Position numbers and translations under genes: made by a program. Below are positions 1 to 6,484 of a stretch of 15,903 nucleotides of DNA, one piece after another. The notes beneath the pieces are model-generated. The model made no database searches. It was not told the DNA's origin and worked only from the letters and a program-made list of their open reading frames with translations. This DNA comes from JAFEDN01 sp963697455 (GTDB lineage Bacteria; Pseudomonadota; Gammaproteobacteria; Coxiellales; Coxiellaceae). Where the stretch lies: assembly GCA_963697455.1 (NCBI GenBank), contig CAVOOI010000025.1, positions 1 to 15,903 of the forward strand, in the 5' to 3' direction. Numbering within the stretch: the first letter of the stretch is position 1; each line of letters starts with the position of its first letter.

Positions 1-719
1 GTGAGCATCGGAGGAGTACCTACTCTACTAAGATCTTTGCATATTTGTTGGTTGATTTTGTTTTTTTGGGATTCCTCCATCAGCGCTATTGGTGCAGATT
101 CTTCTGGGTCACTCGGAGTGTATAACGTATATATCACATTTAACTGATGATTTAGCGTAGCTCCTTGAAAATTTTGCACAGCCTCTATCGGATGGTGAGG
201 GGCAGTTGTATCATATTTATTTTCTTTGATATCTTTTACATTGGGAGTTGCATTTGCATCGTTAACTTCATCCCATTCCACTATATTACTCCGAGTTGAT
301 AGGATTTCATTTTCATCCACATCCTCGAACATATCATCCGGCGCCTCAAGCTCGTCCTCTTTATTTTTCTTTTTTCCTGCAGGCGTAGTCTTAAACTCAC
401 TTCCTACCTGCTTGATTAATTCTGCAGTTGATTCGCTTGTACTCAAGCTGGCGTCTGAGGCTTTTATAAACTGTGAACTATTTATATAATCCAAAATCCT
501 TGTAGATTGCTCAAGACGGCTCTGCACAGTTCCTAATCGTTCATTTCGATGCTTATTAATAAGTGTCTTCAAGGTATTTATTTCTGTTGTTCTCAAACCG
601 TCTATAAACGCAATTTTATGGCTATCGTCAATATGATCATCATTGAGCAGTACGCTTTCAATAAAATATATCTGGAGATCTTCCAAAGCGGGTTCTTTGA
701 AATGTCCATTCACTGTAAA
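1..719 (-). CDS. Giant gene, last visible piece (partial, acidic)
   Basis: The minus strand is open from 752 to the window edge with no stop, which is why it is easily missed. Translated from 719 it begins FTVNGHFKEPALEDLQIYF. It continues with a helical segment and then a Ser/Thr/Glu/Lys-rich acidic region (GKKKNKEDELEAPDDMFEDV) and polar sequence to the edge. The plus-strand ORFs at 226-489 and 549-740 are its shadows: one is a poly-Ser artefact opposite the acidic codons. No family recognised, and the C-terminus lies outside the window. Confidence 0.6.
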
Positions 720-898
720 ACGCTGCCTGCATTGATTTGAGAAAATGAATACTTAAAAAAAGTGCGCGGCTTAAGAGTTTTATGATCCGGTACAAATGAT
801 TTGTACTGAGCCAACAATGTGGCGGATGAATTACCTAAAATAATTCCGCTATAATTTTCACCGGTCAGAAATTCTGTTACGAACCGTTGGAATCCTTT
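710..898 (-). CDS. Giant gene, -1 frame extension
   Basis: The frame entered by a -1 shift at the A7 run: ...IEKKGFQRFVTEFLTGENYSG and on to AGSVLQ, stop TGA at 710-712. It has no start codon or Shine-Dalgarno sequence of its own and is too short to be listed as a separate ORF, but the protein sense is good. Restoring one T in the T4 (complement of 717-720) turns ...AGSVLQ-stop into ...AGSVFTVNGHFKEPALED, which runs into the last piece. Its existence supports one continuous gene. Confidence 0.5.
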   Translation of the reverse strand, partial: KGFQRFVTEFLTGENYSGIILGNSSATLLAQYKSFVPDHKTLKPRTFFKYSFSQINAGSVLQ

Positions 899-1845
899 TT
901 TTCTATATTTGAAAGCTGGGGATGGTATTGCACCGCGCTAAAAAAAGCGAATTGGGCTTCTTGCAGTGTAGGCTCTGCTAAAGTTAATTTATCTAACCCT
1001 AGCTGTTGGCGGCAGCTATTGATAATGGCAGCGATTAAAGTATATCGCAGTTTTTTCGTTTGGTCTAAACCATGCAATCCGAATAATGAATGCGGCAAAG
1101 ATGCAAACATTAATCTTAGCAACACTGGGATCGGCAAGGTATTTCTCAACGTCCAGCTATCAGCTAACACTTGACTTTGTTGCGCCTGCTGCAATTCAAC
1201 CGCTATTTTCGTTTCATCTAGTCCTTCTTCAGGCAAGCTGCACAAGGCTTGTTTAAATGCCATTGCCGTTTTTAATCGTGCCTTTGCGGTTTCTCTAAAA
1301 GTTTCGCTAGCTTCTTCCTCAGGGAGCTCAACTATTGCATCAGAATCCCCGCTAGTTTCGAAGCGCTCAGTCATTTCGTTTATTTTCTTTCTGACTTGTT
1401 TAAAATCAAGTTCCTTGTCCGTTTTATCTTCCTCTACTTCCGTTTGTGTTTTTGAAGTTTCTCCTAATGTTTCTTTATCTTGATCTTTGAGGAAGGCAAC
1501 TGCTTTACCAGCGTTAACTTTATTTTCAGCGAATTCTTCAGTAAGCGCGTCTAATAATAGACATTGGTTGGCATCGGCAACAAAATCATCGTCTAAACTT
1601 AAGCTTTCACGCATAAATTCAATGACAGTTTGGCCGTAATATATAGACAACTGCACCGAAAACATTTTTAGTAATTCACTTTTGCAAATGACTTGGTACG
1701 GGCTGGCCCATTGGGCATTCGTTACTGCGCGAATAAACCAGAAACGATGATCCTCACCTCGCCGAATAATCTCCAGGAAATAATCATTTAAATTATCGAA
1801 CACCCCTGGTTGTGAGTTAAATTGCTCCCAATGTTGCAGGATCAA
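877..1845 (-). CDS. Giant gene, helical Glu/Lys-rich piece
   Basis: The computed start is a TTG without a Shine-Dalgarno sequence, and the frame reads sensibly upstream to about 1888 (IDTKLALIYTHLALLILQHW), so this continues the poly-Ser piece. The first ~110 residues are mixed and aromatic-rich (HRFWFIRAVTNAQW). Residues ~110-230 are charged and probably coiled-coil (EVEEDKTDKELDFKQVRKK). The last ~90 are Leu-rich. The stop at 877-879 lies six codons after an in-frame A-AAA-AAG heptamer (complement of 895-901). A -1 shift there opens 61 further codons. No family recognised. Confidence 0.6.
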   Translation of the reverse strand: MILQHWEQFNSQPGVFDNLNDYFLEIIRRGEDHRFWFIRAVTNAQWASPYQVICKSELLKMFSVQLSIYYGQTVIEFMRESLSLDDDFVADANQCLLLDALTEEFAENKVNAGKAVAFLKDQDKETLGETSKTQTEVEEDKTDKELDFKQVRKKINEMTERFETSGDSDAIVELPEEEASETFRETAKARLKTAMAFKQALCSLPEEGLDETKIAVELQQAQQSQVLADSWTLRNTLPIPVLLRLMFASLPHSLFGLHGLDQTKKLRYTLIAAIINSCRQQLGLDKLTLAEPTLQEAQFAFFSAVQYHPQLSNIEKKDSNGS

Positions 1846-1871
1846 TAACGCTAAATGCGTATAAATCAGCG

Positions 1872-2403
1872 CTAATTTTGTATCGATTTGGACATGTCTG
1901 CGTTCTTGGCCTTATTCGTAATGCCTTCAGAGACCTGCACAGGTGCATATGCAATAAGGAAAAAGGATGAACTCGAAGAAGAAGAAGAGGTTGAGGATGA
2001 CGAAGTAACCAATGGTAGAGCGAAACTGCTTGAAGTCATACCAAAAGTAAAACTAAGAGACGAATTCGATATAGTCGAATTCAACTTAGGAATGGGACCC
2101 TGAAAATGCGCTGTAAAAAAAGTTGAATCAACGCTTGAGCTTGAAGAAGATGAAGATGATGACCATACACTACCGTTTGATGAGGAATCAACGGATGGAT
2201 ATGTAAAAGGCGGAGGTGGCGGGATATCCTCTGACAGCGAAGTGTCAAATGGATCTGATGTGCTTGAACCTGAGAAAATGCTTAAGCTTGAACTTGAAGA
2301 AGAAGATGATGATGAACTGCTTTTGTCTTCCTCTAATTTAGCCTGCATATTGCTGGATCCCGGAGTCGATCCGGGAGATGGTTTTAATTCGGCTGGCGTT
2401 TTA
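1872..2403 (-). CDS. Giant gene, poly-Ser/poly-Pro linker piece
   Basis: An open frame rich in Ser, with three Ser tracts of 8-12 residues, a PPPPPF run and a few acidic residues. It begins in the frame reached after one base is restored at 2399-2402 and ends ...NADMSKSIQN-stop at 1872. Adding one A at 1887-1889 gives ...NADMSKIDTKLALIYTHLA, which runs into the next piece. Ser codons are mainly TCA/TCT, so the DNA is a trinucleotide microsatellite. The other two minus frames are closed. The plus strand is partly open (Glu/Asp-rich) but has a stop at 2101. It probably acts as a flexible linker. Confidence 0.5.
1970..2330 (-). repeat. Ser-codon microsatellite tracts
   Basis: Three TCA/TCT-type trinucleotide runs (minus strand), near 1974-2003, 2136-2164 and 2288-2326, encode Ser runs. 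Copy-number change would alter linker length without shifting the frame. Confidence 0.6.
2358..2376. repeat. Palindromic repeat inside the giant gene
   Basis: TCCCGGA-GTCGA-TCCGGGA, a perfect 7-bp hairpin in the context CTGGATCCCGG...CCGGGAGATGG. This resembles the short palindromic elements (CTGGATCCCG...CGGGATGA type) dispersed in many intracellular-bacterial genomes. Here it is translated in frame as part of ...KPSPGSTPGSSN, much as the palindromic elements of Rickettsia enter genes. Membership in such a family is from memory of the pattern, not a search. Confidence 0.45.
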
Positions 2404-2791
2404 GCTTAATCACGTCCAACACGCCCGTAATCACTTGGTGTTGAACTTCACGATCTTTACCCAAGGCAAATATTTGGTTGACGGCTTTGATACTGTGTTC
2501 TAAGTCTGACACTTTAGTCTTTTTACCTGGATTAATGAGCAGTTGCGCCAGTAATTGATTAACCAAAACTTGATTTTGGACTTTTTGTCGATCAGTAGGA
2601 CGACACCATGCTGCTACCCAGGACAACCCCTTACCTTTATTTAATAAATACGCTAACGCATTGCGGCAATCTCCAGGCTTGAGCTGATCGAGAATGGCGC
2701 AGGCAACATTAGGAGGGGAAGCCTTGTAATCAGAAAAAAATAACGGCTGCTGTTGCATTAATTGTCCAATCACTATGAAATAGCGGCACAA
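2384..2791 (-). CDS. Giant gene, second piece
   Basis: This frame continues the preceding piece after a +1 change near 2783-2797: ...ELTFIGF joins to CRYFIVIGQLMQQQPLFF. The computed start is a TTG with no Shine-Dalgarno sequence, so it is not an independent gene. The ~130 residues look like a compact helical domain with several Leu/Ala-rich amphipathic segments (for example LVNQLLAQLLINPGKKTKV). The stop at 2384 comes from a one-base loss in the T4 run at 2399-2402; restoring it continues into ...KTPAELKPSPGSTPG and the poly-Ser piece. Confidence 0.5.
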   Translation of the reverse strand: MCRYFIVIGQLMQQQPLFFSDYKASPPNVACAILDQLKPGDCRNALAYLLNKGKGLSWVAAWCRPTDRQKVQNQVLVNQLLAQLLINPGKKTKVSDLEHSIKAVNQIFALGKDREVQHQVITGVLDVIKLKRQPN

Positions 2792-3875
2792 AACCTATAA
2801 AAGTTAATTCTAAACCACGAAAATTCTCATTCTTAAAAAACTCTTTTTGATAAATTAGGAGATAATTGATGATGGGTTGGAACCTCTTGAAGGTTACATT
2901 ATCATTTAAATAATCCTTCTTTAATTGATCGATCATGATCTTCGGATTAGCAAGCATCAACGCCCGCTCGACACGATCCCGGTCTTGCCATTTAATGCGG
3001 GAATTTAATAACATGTTAAATAAATGTTTGCGGTTAACTTTATTCAAACCCTGGACTAGAACATCCAGTGAATCACGACGGTCTTGAAATTCGCCCTCTT
3101 TAGAATCATAAGCTTCAAATAATGGTGCGAGCAAATAGGGCTTTGAATCCCCCAAATAACTATTAAACAGTGCGGCTAACTCCCTCGACACTTCATCCAT
3201 TTTAACAGGCAGGATGCGAGTATTTAGAGTAGCGGCTTTATCTAGTTTTTCCCGCGCATCTTGTCTCGCATAAGCCTCAGTCAATGATTGCTGCTTTCTA
3301 ACTATAGGGGCCGCCGGAAGCTTTGGGGGAAGCACTTTCCGGGGTGGCGGCGAGAGAGCTTTAGTTTTAGGGATTACAATAGAGTTAGTTTTTAAAGTAC
3401 GATCTATTATAGAACAAATTTCTTCAAACGCGAGCCCGGTAAATTGCTGATCTTCGCTTAAATCTCCCTGTGCGGCAGTTCGCCAGTCGCGATCCGCTGT
3501 TCGAAAATTCGAATCATCGAGTTGGACTCGTTGCTTTAATTTCTCCAATATCTTCTTCTGCTCAGGACCAGGCTTTAAATCGGAATCCTGACTACTTACA
3601 AGCCAAGCTTTAATCTTCTCTTTAAATTGAATGTATGAACCAACTCCATATTTTCCTTTGTCTCCTAAGCGGATCGTACTATCTATTGCTTCACAAAGAG
3701 AATATCGGTTCTCTTTGTCCTTAGCTTGCAAAATTGATTCTTGACGAGTTATTTCATCAAATAAAAGTGGGTGGGATTTCTGAAGCTCTAGGCGCTCTTT
3801 AGATACATCATGCCCAAATTGTCCGTTGGTTTGATTTTTAGTGTCTTCCTGGTTTCCTTGATTAAATCTTTTCAC
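2730..3875 (-). CDS. Giant gene, N-terminal piece
   Basis: The frame is open up to 3929, but the upstream 18 codons overlap a terminator-like hairpin. GTG 3875 has AGGAGA 5 nt upstream and is the preferred start. The sense part ends near 2790, where the frame should switch by +1; the last ~20 residues of the open frame are then out-of-frame noise. From the GTG, residues 1-170 are hydrophilic and rich in Lys/Glu/Asp. Near residue 185 comes a Pro-rich stretch (SPPPRKVLPPKLPAAP), which resembles SH3-type ligands. After that the sequence is helical with many Leu and basic residues. I recognise no family. Confidence 0.6.
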   Translation of the reverse strand: MKRFNQGNQEDTKNQTNGQFGHDVSKERLELQKSHPLLFDEITRQESILQAKDKENRYSLCEAIDSTIRLGDKGKYGVGSYIQFKEKIKAWLVSSQDSDLKPGPEQKKILEKLKQRVQLDDSNFRTADRDWRTAAQGDLSEDQQFTGLAFEEICSIIDRTLKTNSIVIPKTKALSPPPRKVLPPKLPAAPIVRKQQSLTEAYARQDAREKLDKAATLNTRILPVKMDEVSRELAALFNSYLGDSKPYLLAPLFEAYDSKEGEFQDRRDSLDVLVQGLNKVNRKHLFNMLLNSRIKWQDRDRVERALMLANPKIMIDQLKKDYLNDNVTFKRFQPIINYLLIYQKEFFKNENFRGLELTFIGFVPLFHSDWTINATAAVIFF

Positions 3876-3880
3876 GATAT

Positions 3881-3886
3881 TCTCCT
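3881..3886 (-). promoter_or_regulatory. Ribosome-binding site deciding the GTG 3875 start
   Basis: AGGAGA on the minus strand, 5 nt before GTG 3875. It lies downstream of the 3903-3926 hairpin, whereas the longest-frame ATG (3929) lies upstream of the hairpin and has no such site. Confidence 0.6.
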
Positions 3887-3902
3887 GGTTTTCAAACAAA
3901 AT

Positions 3903-3926
3903 ACTTCCGGAATAAAATCCGGAAGT
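3903..3926 (-). terminator. Probable rho-independent terminator of the OTU gene
   Basis: A perfect 9-bp inverted repeat (ACTTCCGGA / TCCGGAAGT) with a 6-nt loop. On the minus strand it is followed by ATTTTGTTT. It sits 37 nt after the OTU-gene stop at 3964 and just before the ribosome-binding site of the next gene. The T-tract is imperfect, so termination may be partial, allowing some read-through into the giant gene. Confidence 0.65.
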
Positions 3927-3963
3927 CAAAAATACTCATCCCCATCGAAATGCCCTATTCTCA

Positions 3964-4263
3964 TTATGCCGTTGACGTTGAAAAAGAAGAAGAAGATGAT
4001 GATGATGAAGGCGGCTTAGACGCTCCTCTATTAATGACGGGTTGTGTCACTAGTTTAACGCTATAGGGAGCTGGAGGAGGCAAGGAACTTGGGCCACGGC
4101 CTCCTTGCACAGAAGGAGTGTTTGAGTTAAGCAGCTTTCTCTGGCTGGGTCGGGCAAATATTCTTTGCTTTGCTTGCTCCTCTTCTTCTTTCACTTGTGC
4201 TTGTCTTACAGCTTTTAGTTCAGCAAGCTTTTCTGGGTCTACACGATTCTTCGCAGTAAACGT
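3964..4263 (-). CDS. OTU gene, C-terminal piece
   Basis: This frame reads TFTAKNRVDPEKLAELKAVR, then a charged helix (KEEEEQAKQRIFARPSQRK), a Pro/Gly-rich stretch and the poly-Ser end FSTSTA. The first ATG in the frame (4194) lies within the Lys/Glu helix and has no ribosome-binding site, so this is a tail and not a small gene. Confidence 0.55.
   Translation of the reverse strand, partial: TFTAKNRVDPEKLAELKAVRQAQVKEEEEQAKQRIFARPSQRKLLNSNTPSVQGGRGPSSLPPPAPYSVKLVTQPVINRGASKPPSSSSSSSSFSTSTA
3985..4009 (-). repeat. Ser-codon microsatellite at OTU-protein C-terminus
   Basis: Minus-strand TCATCATCATCATCTTCTTC-type run encoding eight Ser just before the C-terminal FSTSTA. The same kind of tract occurs in the neighbouring giant gene. 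Confidence 0.6.
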
Positions 4264-5450
4264 TTTTTTGTCTCCATTTCGCTCGCTTTCTTCTGATCTG
4301 CAATTTTTGTGTGACGAGTTAGCATAGTTGTTTTAACTGTTTCACTAGTTTTCTTAGTTCTTCCTCTCATCGTATTTGCTAGTAATATCGCTTTAGCATC
4401 GGTTTCGAGACCTAGTCCTTTCCCTTTCAATTTAGTCTCTCCACTTTGTTCATCAGGCTTGTGAGCAGGCGCTCCAAGTTGCAATTGATCAATTCGTTGA
4501 TGAAGGTGTTCGATTTCTAGCCTGTGCTGACGGTTCTCTGCGACTACTATCGCCACCAAATCACGTATATCCTTCAGCGTGGGAATAATTGCGTTATTTT
4601 GAGTTGTTTCAAGCGCAAAAATACGAGCGCGCGACTCGGCCACAATGTCACTCAGTATTTTTATATTAGCGAGCACCAATCTATAAACCATATAGCTGGT
4701 CAATGTGCTCACTCCTGTACTCACAGAGGTACTCAGCATCGGGATATAAACTTTAAGCCACTTCCACATTTCTGCAGTAGTATCATATAATATCGAGTTA
4801 TTGGTGGGGACATTACTCCCTAATATCACTCCGTTTATATCTTGCTTTTTTAAGATACTGTAGAGCACACCCAAACTGATTGCAGCCAGCCCGGTCACCT
4901 GATAATTCCAACGGGGTGAATTTTCTTTAACCCGCGAACCGCAACTCGCCATATAAACCCAAAGTCTTGCGCAACATCCGGTAGGTTTGTTTTCATCTGC
5001 TGGTGGCGGCGCTATCTGCTGAATAACCCGATCGTTTTCAGTAGCTAAAGAATCGAGAAACAATAGATCGTTATCCAGATTATTTAATCCTGCCTCTAAA
5101 TCCAAACCATTCAATTTTGCTTTGGGCGGTTCAGGAGGAATTTTCCCAGCTTTAGGGGTAACTTCAGGTAAAGTATCATTCCACCAATGATAGAGGGATT
5201 GAGCGGCTTGGCTAAGACTCCAGCCTTTTTGTTCCCCTTGGTTTCTGGTCGCTTCCTCGTCATCATTCTCCTGATGAAAGAAATTTAATTCTTGCTGTGA
5301 TATCTGGACCGGATTATAAAGCCGGACAAAATGATTTATGCCGTCAAACTGCACGTGCACTGTAGAATTACGACCGGGATTAATGGGTTCAGGCTCGGCG
5401 CGTGGAGCAGGATAATATATCAGTGTGACATCATTAATATACGCCAACAT
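4239..5450 (-). CDS. OTU gene, catalytic His half, membrane segments, coiled coil
   Basis: It starts inside the OTU fold. VHVQFDGINHFVRL supplies the catalytic His at residue ~40 of this piece. A Pro/Glu-rich linker follows, then TGCCARLWVYMASC, a hydrophobic segment (~184-200, VTGLAAISLGVLYSIL), a second (~233-262), a heptad-like helix to ~325 and a basic region. The apparent ATG has no ribosome-binding site. The stop at 4239 is due to the A7 at 4263-4269; one more A gives METKKTFTAKNRVDPEKLAE into the last piece. Confidence 0.65.
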   Translation of the reverse strand: MLAYINDVTLIYYPAPRAEPEPINPGRNSTVHVQFDGINHFVRLYNPVQISQQELNFFHQENDDEEATRNQGEQKGWSLSQAAQSLYHWWNDTLPEVTPKAGKIPPEPPKAKLNGLDLEAGLNNLDNDLLFLDSLATENDRVIQQIAPPPADENKPTGCCARLWVYMASCGSRVKENSPRWNYQVTGLAAISLGVLYSILKKQDINGVILGSNVPTNNSILYDTTAEMWKWLKVYIPMLSTSVSTGVSTLTSYMVYRLVLANIKILSDIVAESRARIFALETTQNNAIIPTLKDIRDLVAIVVAENRQHRLEIEHLHQRIDQLQLGAPAHKPDEQSGETKLKGKGLGLETDAKAILLANTMRGRTKKTSETVKTTMLTRHTKIADQKKASEMETKKRLLRRIV

Positions 5451-6232
5451 ATGTAATTCACAGGAAGAAATGATACATCACCACTTATAAAAGTGGCGTA
5501 TTCTCTAATGAGTTCCGGCGTAATATTCCATTTAAACTGATCAGCATATAATTGCTTATGATTTTTGAAGGCTACATCCAAACCACTTTTTTGCATAAGC
5601 TGAGATAATGAGGATTTCTCATCAGTTGGAAGATCTTTTAAATTGTAAGCAGTATAAAATTGGGTACGGAAATTTTGTTCGCCATTGCCGCCATAATTAC
5701 TAATAAATTTTAAAACATCTTTATCTGCTCGTAGAAGATTTGCGAAGCCCTCCCATACAGTCTGATCGAGGTCTTGACTATTAAGCAGATAATCATCGTA
5801 TTCCAATAGCAAAGCCTCCGCGTGCTGACCCAACTGACCGCGTGGATTATCATGTGCTGACATAATTAACTCACGGATTGCTGCTTGCACTAAGGGTAAT
5901 ATTGGATTGGGATCATCTGCTTTTAAATCGACGACACCTTCAATTGCAACTTTTAACCCGTTTCTAATGAATTTAACTTCAGCACTGGTACAGGTGTATT
6001 CGCCAGTTTCGTCGTCGAGCCTACCGAACATCGCATGGATTCCGCAATGACCGTCTCCTTTAGTTGGAGCAGGTACCCAGAAACCTAGCTCTGGGGGCTG
6101 TTCATCCTCTTCATATTTCATCTCTTTAATAGAACGTTTTTCCGCTGCGGATACATTCTTTTTTTTCTTCAGACTCTGTCCTTTTCGGTTGTCTAATGTT
6201 TTTTCCTTCTGCATCGTCTTGCTCCTGTTCAT
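5420..6232 (-). CDS. OTU gene, catalytic Cys half
   Basis: Carries the OTU signature PTKGDGHCGIHAMFG with the catalytic Cys and the Asp two residues before it. The helical core follows, including the stretch TPELIREYATFISGDVSF. The first ~25 residues from its ATG are out-of-frame overlap. The true frame ends near 5465: restoring one T gives ...GDVSFLSCELHMLAYINDV, the expected strand/helix before the final OTU strands. Alone it lacks the catalytic His and would be inactive. Confidence 0.7.
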   Translation of the reverse strand: MNRSKTMQKEKTLDNRKGQSLKKKKNVSAAEKRSIKEMKYEEDEQPPELGFWVPAPTKGDGHCGIHAMFGRLDDETGEYTCTSAEVKFIRNGLKVAIEGVVDLKADDPNPILPLVQAAIRELIMSAHDNPRGQLGQHAEALLLEYDDYLLNSQDLDQTVWEGFANLLRADKDVLKFISNYGGNGEQNFRTQFYTAYNLKDLPTDEKSSLSQLMQKSGLDVAFKNHKQLYADQFKWNITPELIREYATFISGDVSFLPVNYICWRILMMSH

Positions 6233-6443
6233 CTACTGGTGGGAATTTCGCCAATGGAAACGGAGTGCGAGTTTGCGAACTTTGACCTCTGTGACTGAAT
6301 AGGTCTTGCTCATCTAGATTTGTGGCTTCATCTATATCAAACCCTTTATTTTGTTTCCCTGTATTTCGTTTTTGATTACCTAAAAGAGGAGTTTTACTAT
6401 CTGCGGGCGGGTTATTCGATTCACCTGAACGTTCACGGTCCAT
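6126..6443 (-). CDS. OTU gene, N-terminal piece
   Basis: Polar, Pro/Asn/Gln-rich and probably disordered, with no signal peptide. It is in frame to about residue 95 (...KRTESEEKK). The A8 at 6159-6166 then throws it out of frame. With A7 it continues NVSAAEKRSIKEMKYEEDEQ into the OTU domain. The ATG with its GAGG marks the true gene start. Confidence 0.6.
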   Translation of the reverse strand: MDRERSGESNNPPADSKTPLLGNQKRNTGKQNKGFDIDEATNLDEQDLFSHRGQSSQTRTPFPLAKFPPVDEQEQDDAEGKNIRQPKRTESEEKKECIRSGKTFY

Positions 6444-6484
6444 AATTTTACCTCATTGAGTTAATGTTTAAAATTTAAATTCAA

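Larger units (their letters stand above)
1..3875 (-). pseudogene. Giant Ser/Pro-rich effector-like protein, five frameshifts, runs off left edge
   Basis: I read five frame pieces as one gene: 3875-~2790, ~2790-2400, ~2400-1888, ~1888-897, ~897-719, then 719 to the edge. At each junction a single-base change joins the frames into sensible protein: one base too many near 2783-2797, and one base too few near 2399-2402, 1887-1889, 896-902 and 717-720. No ribosome-binding site precedes any internal piece, while a good one (AGGAGA) stands 5 nt before GTG 3875. The product would exceed 1,290 residues: a charged N-terminal part with a Pro-rich segment, a helical middle, poly-Ser/PPPPP linkers, a second helical Glu/Lys-rich part and an acidic tail. 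I recognise no enzyme motif, signal peptide or membrane segment. The style (large, modular, low-complexity linkers) fits a secreted host-directed protein, which is inference. The alternative is two neighbouring genes split near 1880. Confidence 0.6.
3964..6443 (-). pseudogene. OTU-family cysteine protease (putative deubiquitinase effector), three frameshifts
   Basis: Four frame pieces join into one protein of about 826 residues. ATG 6443 has GAGG about 8 nt upstream. Order: disordered polar N-terminus (1-115); OTU protease domain (~118-375) with the nucleophile motif GDGHCGIHAMFG (Cys ~133) and the C-terminal catalytic motif HVQFDGINHF (His ~371); Pro-rich linker; Cys cluster TGCCARLWVYMASC; two hydrophobic segments (~515-531, ~564-593); a predicted coiled coil (~596-656); and a Lys-rich tail ending in poly-Ser. 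OTU proteases cleave ubiquitin chains, and bacterial ones are typically injected effectors; the hydrophobic segments suggest anchoring in a host membrane. Frameshifts: one extra A in the A8 at 6159-6166, one base missing near 5465, one A missing in the A7 at 4263-4269. The gene lies 41 nt after the last pilin gene and may be co-transcribed with it. Ubiquitin specificity is inference. Confidence 0.75.

Noticed and set aside
226..489. Plus-strand ORF with poly-Ser
   Set aside because: Shadow of acidic codons in the minus-strand frame that runs open from 752 to the window edge.
549..740. Plus-strand 63-codon ORF
   Set aside because: Antisense to the sensible minus-strand stretch FTVNGHFKEPALEDLQIYF; no ribosome-binding site.
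1888..2349. Plus-strand Glu/Asp-rich frame opposite the poly-Ser tracts
   Set aside because: TCA/TCT Ser codons read as Glu/Asp on the other strand. The plus frame has a TGA at 2101, no clear ribosome-binding site, and would lie inside a continuous minus-strand gene.
2730..3929. ATG 3929 as start of the giant gene
   Set aside because: It lies within or upstream of the terminator-like hairpin and lacks a ribosome-binding site; GTG 3875 has AGGAGA at good spacing.
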